A DNA stretch of 64,000 nucleotides from contig CAKXHL010000004.1 in the NCBI GenBank assembly GCA_934875375.1, positions 65,054-129,053 of the forward strand. Direction: 5' to 3'. Within the stretch, counting starts at the first letter, position 1. Each line of letters begins with the position of its first letter. The notes under the pieces were generated by a model. It was not told the DNA's origin, did not search any database, and saw only the letters and a program-made list of their open reading frames with translations. The translations under genes and the position numbers were made by a program. The DNA is from an uncultured bacterium (GTDB lineage: Bacteria; Bacillota; Clostridia; Oscillospirales; Ruminococcaceae). Below are positions 56,768 through 64,000 of the stretch, one piece after another.

Positions 56768-59188
56768 ATGTCTGAATGGAAACAATATCAAATGCCGGCG
56801 GTAGCATTGCGGGGATTGGTTTTATTTCCGAAAATGATCCTGCATTTTGATGTGGGCAGAGAAAAATCCATTTTAGCACTCAATGCTGCTATGAAAGATG
56901 GAAAACGAGTATTTTTGACAGCGCAAAAAGATGTAAGAGAAGATGATCCAAAAGAAAATGGACTTTATCAGACCGGCGTAGTGGCTGAAATCCGACAAAT
57001 TTTGCGTTCTGGTGAAGAAGGCCTGAAAGTATTGGTAGAAGGGAAATACCGTGCTAGGATCTCGCAGGTCATCCAAAAAGAACCATACTGGGCAGTCGTC
57101 GCTGAAGAAGCTCCTCTGAAGTCCCCAACCATCCGCAGCAAAACAATGGAAGAAGCACTTATCCGCATTGTAAAGGATTCGTTTGAAGAGTTTTGCTATC
57201 AAATGCCGAAAATGCCTAAGGAGATTATTGTCAATGTATTGGGCAGTAATGACCCGCTGTATCTTTCAGAGTACATACCCAGTAATTTGCCGCTGAAAAT
57301 TGAGGATAAGCAGCGCATTTTGGAGGAAGATGTTTTGTCAAAGCGTCTGCGGCTATTGGCCCAGGCGATGGAAAAAGAAAATGATATTCTGGGGCTGGAG
57401 CACGATATCTACGACAAAGTGCGGGAGTCGATGGATAAAAACCAGCGAGAGTATTACCTTCGGGAACAGATGCGTGTTATTTCCGAAGAATTGGGCGAAG
57501 AAGAATCCGTAATGGATGAAGCGGAGGAGTACCGCCGCCGTATTGCTGCTTTAACGTTGCCACAGGAGATGTCTGAGAAATTTTACGCGGAAGCAGACCG
57601 TCTTTCCAAAATGCCGCCGAATTCGCATGAATCCAGTGTAATCCGCGGGTATTTGGATTTATGTCTGGAACTGCCGTGGAATATTTCTACCAAGGACAAA
57701 ATTGATCTTTCCAAGGCAAAAGCACAACTGGACAGGGATCATTATGGATTGACCAAAGTTAAGGAGCGCATCCTGGAAATGTTGGCGGTGCGCAAGTTGG
57801 CGCCAGATATCAAAGGACAGATCATCTGTCTGGCGGGTCCTCCTGGTGTGGGAAAAACTTCGATCGCCAAGTCGATTGCCAAATCGATGGGGCGGAAATA
57901 TGCCCGTATCTCTTTGGGCGGCGTGAAAGATGAATCGGACATTCGCGGACACAGAAAAACCTATATTGGTGCTATGCCGGGCCGTATTATCAATGCGATA
58001 AAATTGGCAGGCAGTAACAATCCGCTGATTCTTTTGGATGAGGTGGATAAGCTGGGCGGTGATTATAAAGGGGATCCATCTGCTGCACTGCTGGAAGTGC
58101 TGGATGCAGAGCAGAATGATACTTTCCGTGACCATTTTGTAGAGGTTCCGTTTGACTTAAGCCAGGTGCTATTCATTACGACTGCGAACGATGTGGGGAT
58201 GATTCCGGCGCCGCTTTTGGATCGCATGGAACTGATTGAGCTCTCAAGCTATACGCGGGAGGAAAAATTCCATATCGCAAAAGAGCATCTGGTTCCCAAG
58301 CAGTTGCACCGGCATGGGCTGACAGCACGCACCTGCAAAATAGAAGATTCAGCGATTTACGGTTTGCTGGATTATTATACCAGAGAGGCTGGCGTTCGCA
58401 CGCTGGAGCGGGAAATCGCGTCTTTGTGCCGGAAAGCGGCGGAAGAGATTGTATCGCAAAAGACAAAAAAGGTAACAATCCGTGAAAAAACGTTGTTAGA
58501 TTGGATTGGACCGAAAAAGTTTTTGCCGGAAATGATCAGCCCAGTAAATGAGATTGGCTGCGTCAACGGCTTGGCTTGGACTTCTGTCGGTGGTGAGCTT
58601 CTGCAAGCGGAAGTAGCGGCGATGGAAGGTGCCGGAAAGATCGAACTGACAGGATCGTTAGGCGATGTGATGAAAGAATCGGCCCATATTGCTGTGAGTT
58701 TGGTGCGCCGGATGGCAGATCAGTATGGGATTGAAAAAGACTTTTATAAAACAAAGGATATTCATATCCATTTCCCCGAAGGAGCAACGCCAAAAGATGG
58801 TCCTTCTGCCGGCGTGACGATTGTAACAGCGCTGGTGTCTGCGCTTACCGGAATACCAGTACGGCGGGAAGTGGCGATGACTGGCGAAATCAGCTTGAGA
58901 GGTAAGGTTATGCCTATCGGCGGGTTGAAGGAAAAATCCATGGCGGCCTATCGGGCAGGAATCAAAACCGTGATAATTCCCAAGGAAAATCAGCCGGATT
59001 TATCGGAGTTTGACAAGGCGGTATTGGAAGCGCTGAATTTTGTCCCAGTCGAGCGGATCGAAGAGGTACTCAAAGCAGCGCTGACCGGTCCTTCCGCTGC
59101 AGAACCAGCCCCCTCACCGGTTCCTCAGGAATTTGCACCTCCCATCACGGCAGAAACGCGCCGCAAGCCTGCGATTATCGACTGCTGA
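56768..59188 (+). CDS. lon: ATP-dependent Lon protease
   Basis: Lon (806 residues) degrades damaged and regulatory proteins. An N-terminal LAN domain (about 1-205) and coiled linker precede the AAA+ module with Walker A GPPGVGKT (about 357) and Walker B LILLDEVDKL. The protease domain has the dyad S680 (KDGPSAGVT) and K723 (GGLKEKSMAA), 43 residues apart as in the family. A Pro/Ala-rich tail ends it. The ATG follows AGAAGGTG. engB lies 12 bases downstream, an order seen widely in Firmicutes. Confidence 0.97.
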   Translation: MSEWKQYQMPAVALRGLVLFPKMILHFDVGREKSILALNAAMKDGKRVFLTAQKDVREDDPKENGLYQTGVVAEIRQILRSGEEGLKVLVEGKYRARISQVIQKEPYWAVVAEEAPLKSPTIRSKTMEEALIRIVKDSFEEFCYQMPKMPKEIIVNVLGSNDPLYLSEYIPSNLPLKIEDKQRILEEDVLSKRLRLLAQAMEKENDILGLEHDIYDKVRESMDKNQREYYLREQMRVISEELGEEESVMDEAEEYRRRIAALTLPQEMSEKFYAEADRLSKMPPNSHESSVIRGYLDLCLELPWNISTKDKIDLSKAKAQLDRDHYGLTKVKERILEMLAVRKLAPDIKGQIICLAGPPGVGKTSIAKSIAKSMGRKYARISLGGVKDESDIRGHRKTYIGAMPGRIINAIKLAGSNNPLILLDEVDKLGGDYKGDPSAALLEVLDAEQNDTFRDHFVEVPFDLSQVLFITTANDVGMIPAPLLDRMELIELSSYTREEKFHIAKEHLVPKQLHRHGLTARTCKIEDSAIYGLLDYYTREAGVRTLEREIASLCRKAAEEIVSQKTKKVTIREKTLLDWIGPKKFLPEMISPVNEIGCVNGLAWTSVGGELLQAEVAAMEGAGKIELTGSLGDVMKESAHIAVSLVRRMADQYGIEKDFYKTKDIHIHFPEGATPKDGPSAGVTIVTALVSALTGIPVRREVAMTGEISLRGKVMPIGGLKEKSMAAYRAGIKTVIIPKENQPDLSEFDKAVLEALNFVPVERIEEVLKAALTGPSAAEPAPSPVPQEFAPPITAETRRKPAIIDC

Positions 59189-59200
59189 AGGAGAGAGCCC

Positions 59201-59986
59201 ATGAATTTTCAAAATGTTCAGTTCGAAGCATCTTACGGGTTGTTTCAACAAATACCGCCGTGTGAAATGCCAGAGTTTGCATTTTCCGGCCGGTCCAACG
59301 TGGGAAAATCGTCTTTGATCAACAAGCTTTTTGACCGCAAACAGTTGGCCCGGGTCAGCGCCATGCCGGGAAAAACCACAACCATCAATTTTTTTCGGGT
59401 GGATAACGTGCGTTTTGCCGATTTGCCGGGATACGGTTATGCGAAGGTTTCTAAAAAAGAAAAAAAACGCTGGTCCGGGCTTATCGGCGATTATCTGGCC
59501 AGTGACCGGGATATTGCATTGGTATTCCAGCTGATTGATATGCGCCATCCGCCGACGAAAGATGATTTGTTGATGATCGATTATTTAGTGGAATATGAAA
59601 TGCCTTTTGCCGTCGTCCTGACCAAAATGGATAAACTATCCCAGCGGGAACGGGCAGAGCGGTTGGCATCACTTCAGACGGAAATTCCTTATGCAGATCA
59701 GATTACCATTTTGCCAGTTTCTGCTCAAACAGGGGAAGGAATTGAGGAAATTCGCCAAATCATTGAAGAATTGGCCTGCCGGGAAAATGAGACGGCACTG
59801 GGCGTAGAATCAGATCTGGAAACGGATACCGTACCGGAGACGATTTTTGCTCAGCCTGGGCAGAAAGACGATGTGGAGGAGGCGATTCGCCGTTTTCGAG
59901 AGTCGGTGCGTTCTGGAGAGTTGGAGAACAAACAACAAGAGAAACTTCCGACCAGACAACGAAAGAGGGACGAAACATGTTTGTAG
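59201..59986 (+). CDS. engB: Ribosome biogenesis GTP-binding protein EngB/YsxC with C-terminal extension
   Basis: EngB/YsxC is an essential GTPase of 50S assembly. G1 GRSNVGKSSL, G3 DLPGYGYAKVSK and G4 LTKMDK are clear, and the core ends near residue 195, the usual family length. Here about 65 more residues follow, acidic then mixed (VESDLETDTVPETIF, DDVEEAIRRFRESVRSGELE), with no recognised domain. GGAGAG precedes the ATG, 12 bases after lon. Its end overlaps the lysA start by 10 bases. Confidence 0.94.
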   Translation: MNFQNVQFEASYGLFQQIPPCEMPEFAFSGRSNVGKSSLINKLFDRKQLARVSAMPGKTTTINFFRVDNVRFADLPGYGYAKVSKKEKKRWSGLIGDYLASDRDIALVFQLIDMRHPPTKDDLLMIDYLVEYEMPFAVVLTKMDKLSQRERAERLASLQTEIPYADQITILPVSAQTGEGIEEIRQIIEELACRENETALGVESDLETDTVPETIFAQPGQKDDVEEAIRRFRESVRSGELENKQQEKLPTRQRKRDETCL

Positions 59987-61274
59987 CAGACTGTCTGCAG
60001 GTAAATAAGCAAGGCCATTTATGCATGGAAGAACTGGACGTTTTGGAATTGGCGGCAAAATACGGAACACCGCTGTATGTGATGAGTGAGACCCAGATCC
60101 GAAAAAATTGCCGGATGTATCAGGATTCTTTAAAGCGCTTTTACAGCGGAAATGGCTTGGCTTTGTATGCCAGTAAAGCATTTTGCTGCAAAGAAATTTG
60201 CCGCATTGCTGCACAAGAGGGAATGGGCCTTGATGTTGTGTCTGGCGGCGAACTATATACAGCGGTCAGCGCTGGATTTTCACCGGAAAAAATTTACTTT
60301 CATGGCAATAACAAAACAGCGCCGGAATTGGTTGCTGCCCTAGAACAGAAGGTAGGAACCATTGTTGTGGATAATCTGGAAGAACTGGAAATGCTTGACC
60401 GGCTGGCCGGGGCTCAGAATATACATCAGCAGATCATGCTTCGCATTAAACCAGGAGTAGACGCACATACACATAACTTCATCCGCACCGGCCAGATTGA
60501 TTCTAAATTTGGCTTTGCGTTGGAGACAGGTGAAGCGATGGCGGCGGTAAAACAGGCGGTACGCTGTTCTCATATCGAGCTTACCGGTCTGCATTGCCAT
60601 ATTGGTTCCCAGATTTTTGACACAGACCCCTTTTTGCTGACGGTCCGGATTATGATTGGATTTTTGGCACAGATCCGGCAGCAAACCGGATGTGAGCTGC
60701 GCAAGCTGAATCTGGGCGGCGGTTTTGGAATTCAGTATACACCGGATCAAAACCCGCCTATGTACGAAACTTATATGGAACATGTTTCTTCTGCCATTCA
60801 TGAGGCGTGTGGCCTTTTGGACTTTCCAATGCCGTATATCCTCATGGAACCGGGAAGATCTATTGTTGGTCCGGCGGGCATTACGTTGTATACGGTTGGA
60901 TCAGTAAAAGAAATTCCGGGAGTACGTACCTATGTGTCTGTTGATGGCGGCATGACCGATAATCCCCGTTATGCGCTGTATCAATCGGAGTATCAGATCA
61001 TGAACGCAGGGCTGGCTACGCAGGAGAAAACCATGCGTGTTACCTTGGCGGGCCGCTGCTGCGAAAGCGGCGATTTGATCGGAGAAAATTTGCCTGTGCA
61101 GCATTTGGAAAAAGGGGACGTTGTGCGGTGCTGTCTACTGGTGCCTATAATTATTCAATGGCCTCCCATTATAATCGTATGCCAAATCCTCCGGTGGTAA
61201 TGGTAAGAGAAAACAATGATCGGGTCATTGTGCGCAGAGAAACCTGGGAAGACCTGATTCGGATGGATGTATAA
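59977..61274 (+). pseudogene. lysA: Diaminopimelate decarboxylase with a one-base frameshift near the 3' end
   Basis: LysA converts meso-diaminopimelate to lysine. The PLP lysine is K67 (YASKAFCCKE); HIGSQI, EPGRSIVG and the RCCESGDLIG motif are intact. After GDVV (about residue 383) the frame is lost and the annotated frame ends at 61200 with an unrelated tail. One base earlier in phase, from 61125, the DNA reads AVLSTGAYNYSMASHYNRMP, later VVMVRENNDRVIVRRETWED, and stops at 61274, the normal C-terminus with its conserved active-site tyrosine. One base therefore seems missing near 61125 (GTGCGG instead of GTG-GCG). Loss of function or a sequencing error are both possible. It overlaps engB by 10 bases. 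Confidence 0.88.
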
Positions 61275-61286
61275 ATGGTTGAAATC

Positions 61287-61313
61287 AAAAGCGGCAAGAT
61301 TTTTGCCGCTTTT
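61287..61313 (+). terminator. Terminator of the lon-engB-lysA run
   Basis: AAAAGCGGCAA pairs with TTGCCGCTTTT around a 5-base loop, ending in TTTTTT. It lies 13 bases after the restored lysA stop, supporting 61274 as the natural end. Confidence 0.9.
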
Positions 61314-61610
61314 TTGCTATGCAAAACTACGAAAAAAACATCCATGTGCATGGTCCGTAAAGCTCGGTGCATGGGATAGAACAGTCTGTATGCGTAAAAC
61401 GTTATGCGTTATTGACTTTACATGTCATGATGGTGTGTTGGAGGCATGAAGCTTCATAGCTATTTGGTGTAAGAATATCCAGAATGTTGCTAAAAGGGAA
61501 TACATTGGAAAAAAAGAAAAGAACCGTTTACTTTTCGCCTTTCTTATGTTAAACTATAAATTGATTTCATACTCTAAAATCGTAAAGTGTAAAATCGGGA
61601 GGTCATTTCA
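61314..61610. other. Intergenic region before the YerC gene
   Basis: About 300 bases without a supported gene. A weak promoter can be drawn: TTTACT (about 61528), 17 bases, TAAACT with an upstream TG. Ribosome site GGGAGGT lies at its end. Confidence 0.4.
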
Positions 61611-61901
61611 ATGAATGAAAAGTTAAAAGGACTGCATGTAGAATATCTTTTTCAGGCGGTTTTGTGCTTGGAAACGATGGAAGAGTGCTATAATTTTTTT
61701 GAGGATTTATGTACTGTCCCTGAGCTTAAGGCTTTATCTCAGCGGTTGCAGGTGGCAAAAATGCTACATGAACACAAAGTTTACAGTGAAATTGTTCAGG
61801 CAACCGGAGCTAGTACCGCTACTATTAGCCGTGTCAATCGGTCGCTGAGCTATGGGTGTGACGGATATCAAGTTGTATTTGACCGGGTGAAGGATGAATG
61901 A
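61611..61901 (+). CDS. YerC/YecD-family TrpR-like regulator
   Basis: This 96-residue protein is of the TrpR-related YerC family, a small Firmicutes DNA-binding protein of unknown ligand. The helix-turn-helix is in SQRLQVAKMLHEHKVYSEIV followed by GASTATISRVNRSL. GGGAGGT precedes the ATG. The downstream methyltransferase overlaps its stop (ATGA), so the two are coupled. Homology to TrpR does not imply tryptophan binding. Confidence 0.9.
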   Translation: MNEKLKGLHVEYLFQAVLCLETMEECYNFFEDLCTVPELKALSQRLQVAKMLHEHKVYSEIVQATGASTATISRVNRSLSYGCDGYQVVFDRVKDE

Positions 61902-62644
61902 GAGGGTACGGAGCATTTGCTTGGTATTATGATGAGCTGACGGAGAATGTGTCCTATCAAAAACGGGCGGATTATTTTTTGCAGCTGATAGAAAAATTTG
62001 GGAGCAGCGGTCCAATCGTATTGGATTTGGCCTGTGGAACCGGCAGCTTATCTATGGAATTGGCCCAGCGCGGTTGTGACGTGATCGGTGTGGATGCTTC
62101 GGAGGATATGCTTTCAGTAGCGCAGGAAAAAGCAATGGAACATCCGGAGTGGGACATTCTTTATCTGTGTCAGTCCATGACAGAACTAGACTTATTCGGT
62201 ACGGTGGATACGACGATCTGCGCGCTGGACAGTATTAACCATTTAACGGATCCAAGGCAGGTACAGCAGACTTTTCAAAAAGTGAGCCTTTTTACAGCGC
62301 CAGGCGGACTGTTTTTGTTTGATGCGAATACCCCGTATAAGCATCGAGAAGTACTGGGCAACAGTTGTTATATTTATGAGTTTGACGATCTGTTTTGCGC
62401 TTGGCAGAATTTTTTTGAGGAAGCAACCTGCACAGTAACTGTGCAGCTGGATTTTTTCTCAGAAGAAAATGGGCATTATATTCGAGAACAGGAGTATATT
62501 GTTGAGCGGGCTTATACGCAAGAGGAACTGTCCCAGTGGCTGGAACAGGCCGAATTTGAGCTGCTGGCAGTATACGGAGAAGATAGCTTGGATCCGCCGG
62601 CGCCAGACTGTCAGCGCTGGATTTTTGCAGCCAGAAAAAAGTAA
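61898..62644 (+). CDS. Class I SAM-dependent methyltransferase
   Basis: This 248-residue soluble methyltransferase has motif I VLDLACGTGSLSMELAQRG and motif II/III DVIGVDASEDMLSVA. The N-terminal GYGAFAWYYDELTENVSY is shared with a widespread Firmicutes subgroup of unknown substrate. It overlaps the YerC gene by 4 bases and lies 15 bases before hslO. Substrate (small molecule or protein) is unknown. Confidence 0.9.
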   Translation: MRGYGAFAWYYDELTENVSYQKRADYFLQLIEKFGSSGPIVLDLACGTGSLSMELAQRGCDVIGVDASEDMLSVAQEKAMEHPEWDILYLCQSMTELDLFGTVDTTICALDSINHLTDPRQVQQTFQKVSLFTAPGGLFLFDANTPYKHREVLGNSCYIYEFDDLFCAWQNFFEEATCTVTVQLDFFSEENGHYIREQEYIVERAYTQEELSQWLEQAEFELLAVYGEDSLDPPAPDCQRWIFAARKK

Positions 62645-62659
62645 GGAGATCATTGATTT

Positions 62660-63565
62660 ATGGCAACCTTAGTCAGAAGCATTTCCCAAAATGGCAGTGT
62701 GACCTGCACAGCGATTGATTCCACTGATATTGCAGCGAAAGCAGAGCAGATTCATAAGACTTCTGCGACGGTGACGGCGGCGTTGGGCCGCCTGTTGACC
62801 GCTGCATCGCTAATGGGAGTAATGTTGAAAAAGGCAGAGAACTCCATCACACTTCGCTTGCGGGGAGATGGCCCGGCAGGATTTTTGATTGCGGTTACTG
62901 ACGGCTTGGGAAATGTGCGCGGAGATGTGGAAAACCCGGTGGTTGAAATCCCGTTAAACGGGCTGGGAAAACTGGATGTAGCAGGTGCGGTAGGCCGGAG
63001 CGGAAGCCTTTCGGTGGTAAAGGACTTGGGGCTGAAAGATCCATATGTCGGGCAAGTGCCGATTGTTTCCGGTGAGATTGCGGAGGATATTACCCACTAC
63101 TACGCCGTCAGCGAGCAGACACCTACGGTCTGCGCGTTGGGAGTTTTGGTCAACCCGGATTTGACGGTAAAGGCAGCCGGTGGTTTTTTGGCTCAGCTTT
63201 TGCCGGGCGCATCGGAAGAAGATATCGACCGGCTGGAACAGAATATTGGAAAGCTTTCGTCGGTCACGCAGCTTTTGACAGGTGGTGCGTCGGTGGAGGA
63301 TATCTGCCGGATGGTGCTGGAAGGATTTTCGCCGCAGATTCTGGAGACGGTGCAGACTGAATATCGCTGCAGTTGTTCCCGGCAAAGAGTGGAGCGGGCT
63401 TTGATCAGTATTGGCAAAAAGGATTTGCAGCAGATGATGGCGGAAGAGGAAACGGTTGAAGTCAACTGCCATTTCTGCGGCAAAAAGTATCATTTCGATC
63501 AAGAGGATCTGAAAGCTTTGTTGAAAAAAGCGGAGAAGAAGGACGAAACTCCCTCTTTTCATTGA
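62660..63565 (+). CDS. hslO: Redox-regulated chaperone Hsp33
   Basis: Hsp33 (301 residues) is an ATP-independent holdase switched on by oxidative unfolding. The C-terminal redox switch has the zinc cysteines CSC (about residue 237) and CHFCGKK (about 270), both pairs intact. The N-terminal domain starts LVRSISQNGSVTCTAIDSTD. AAGGAG precedes the ATG at 62660. In an anaerobe it would protect against oxygen or hypochlorous acid exposure. A weak hairpin follows. Confidence 0.95.
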   Translation: MATLVRSISQNGSVTCTAIDSTDIAAKAEQIHKTSATVTAALGRLLTAASLMGVMLKKAENSITLRLRGDGPAGFLIAVTDGLGNVRGDVENPVVEIPLNGLGKLDVAGAVGRSGSLSVVKDLGLKDPYVGQVPIVSGEIAEDITHYYAVSEQTPTVCALGVLVNPDLTVKAAGGFLAQLLPGASEEDIDRLEQNIGKLSSVTQLLTGGASVEDICRMVLEGFSPQILETVQTEYRCSCSRQRVERALISIGKKDLQQMMAEEETVEVNCHFCGKKYHFDQEDLKALLKKAEKKDETPSFH

Positions 63566-63567
63566 TA

Positions 63568-63592
63568 CAGCCATCAGAAGGCTGAAATTTTA
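63568..63592 (+). terminator. Weak terminator after hslO
   Basis: CAGCC (63568-63572) pairs with GGCTG (63580-63584), followed by AAATTTTAT. The stem is short, so confidence is low. Confidence 0.4.
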
Positions 63593-63784
63593 TAAAGGAC
63601 TGCTTTTACACCAGGGGAACCGGGAAAGAATCGGTTTTGTGATTTTACCAGTAAAACTTTGCGTTGGGGCTTTCCGGAATTTTTATGGGATGAGGACAGA
63701 TGTTTTTTCTGCGATGCATGGGAAAAATTACTTTGCAATCTGTAAAAAATATCCGGCGAAGCGCTGTTATTTTTAGAAAAGCAG

Positions 63785-63813
63785 TTGACAAAAGGGAGGA
63801 AATCCGATATAAT
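63785..63813 (+). promoter_or_regulatory. Consensus promoter of the tRNA genes
   Basis: TTGACA-17 bases-TATAAT, a perfect consensus 31 bases before tRNA-Val, as expected for a stable-RNA operon. Confidence 0.9.
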
Positions 63814-63843
63814 AAAACACGTCGCTGAAAAGCGGTAAGGAGT

Positions 63844-63919
63844 GGGAGCATAGCTCAGCTGGGAGAGCATCTGCCTTACAAGCAGAGGGTCACAGGTTCG
63901 AGCCCTGTTGTTCCCACCA
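63844..63919 (+). tRNA. tRNA-Val (anticodon UAC)
   Basis: A 76-base cloverleaf. The acceptor GGGAGCA pairs with TGTTCCC (one G-T), the D-arm is AGCTCAGCTGGGAGAGC, the anticodon loop is CTTACAA (TAC read as UAC), and the T-arm has GGTTCGAGCC. CCA is encoded. Confidence 0.97.
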
Positions 63920-63924
63920 AGTTT

Positions 63925-64000
63925 GGCCTGGTAGTTCAGTTGGTTAGAACGCTAGCCTGTCACGCTAGAGGTCGTGGGTTCGAACCCCATCCAGGTCGCC
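63925..64000 (+). tRNA. tRNA-Asp (anticodon GUC), last base cut by the window
   Basis: The acceptor GGCCTGG pairs with CCAGGTC (one G-T), the anticodon loop is CTGTCAC (GTC), and the T-arm has GGTTCGAACCCC. Discriminator G and CC are present; the final A of CCA falls just beyond the window. It is 5 bases after tRNA-Val, so the two are one transcript that likely continues. Confidence 0.96.

Noticed and set aside
61105..61130. Programmed -1 frameshifting in lysA at A5G4
   Set aside because: Slippage there would replace the conserved GDVV with unrelated residues. A single lost base near 61125 explains the homology better, and no downstream pseudoknot was seen.
60902..61290. Lysine riboswitch linked to lysA
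   Set aside because: lysA begins inside engB, with no leader space for a riboswitch.
1..64000. CRISPR arrays, insertion sequences, prophage or attachment sites
   Set aside because: No regularly spaced repeats, transposase, integrase or phage-like gene runs were found. The only clear direct repeat is the 20-bp duplication in the MerR pseudogene.

Overview
The window reads as chromosome of a spore-forming, low-to-moderate-GC Gram-positive anaerobe of the class Clostridia, most like the Oscillospiraceae/Ruminococcaceae. This is inferred from a complete spoIIE, strong AGGAGG ribosome sites, the str-type block rpoB-rpoC-rpsL-rpsG-fusA-tuf, and Clostridia-typical small families (DUF6062, DUF951, YerC, an 88-residue membrane protein). 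The species is not identifiable by eye. Most of the window is housekeeping. No insertion sequence, prophage, integrase or CRISPR array was seen.

Layout. 1-3.5 kb: the 3' end of a surface-polysaccharide cluster (sugar transferase cut by the window edge, O-antigen-ligase-like polymerase, glycosyltransferase). 3.5-6.7 kb: a BlaI-type repressor with a matching operator and a BlaR1-like M56 membrane protease carrying a GLUG-repeat tail. 7-15 kb: a DUF401 membrane protein, gltX, spoIIE, a tandem GNAT protein and an OGG-type glycosylase. 15-20 kb: a Cys-cluster DUF6062 protein, a spacer dense in TTTCCAC, a small membrane protein, rlmB, and a membrane protein built like a P-type ATPase without its catalytic motifs. 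20-25 kb: a two-gene chromate transporter with its LysR regulator, a DUF1275 protein and a MATE exporter. 25-33 kb: an S1-domain protein, two small proteins, prfA-Sua5-coaE-lytic transglycosylase, an M18 aminopeptidase and an iron-sulfur aldo/keto reductase.

33-45.3 kb holds the transcription/translation core (rpoB, rpoC, rpsL, rpsG, fusA, tuf), with strong sigma-A-type promoters before rpoB, rpsL and tuf. Next come a decayed MerR/TipAS regulator gene and a stand-alone pyruvate-kinase C-terminal-domain protein. 47-52 kb: lepB, ylqF, rnhB, yraN, an M19 dipeptidase and thrC in one tightly packed direction. 52-61 kb: a phosphoesterase, then the proteostasis run tig-clpP-clpX-lon, engB and a frameshifted lysA. 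The end carries a YerC regulator, a methyltransferase, hslO and two tRNA genes (Val-UAC, Asp-GUC), the last missing only its final base at the window edge.

The most noteworthy observations are: (1) the BlaI/M56 pair with a TACA-N2-TGTA operator and an unusual GLUG-repeat tail; (2) a catalytically dead P-type-ATPase-like protein beside rlmB; (3) a MerR/TipAS pseudogene whose lesions can be read base by base (20-bp tandem duplication, A8 run, two stops); (4) a one-base frameshift that removes the conserved end of lysA; and (5) the TTTCCAC/GTGGAAA cluster near 16.1 kb. None of these alone proves a new system. The first two are the best candidates for unexplored biology.
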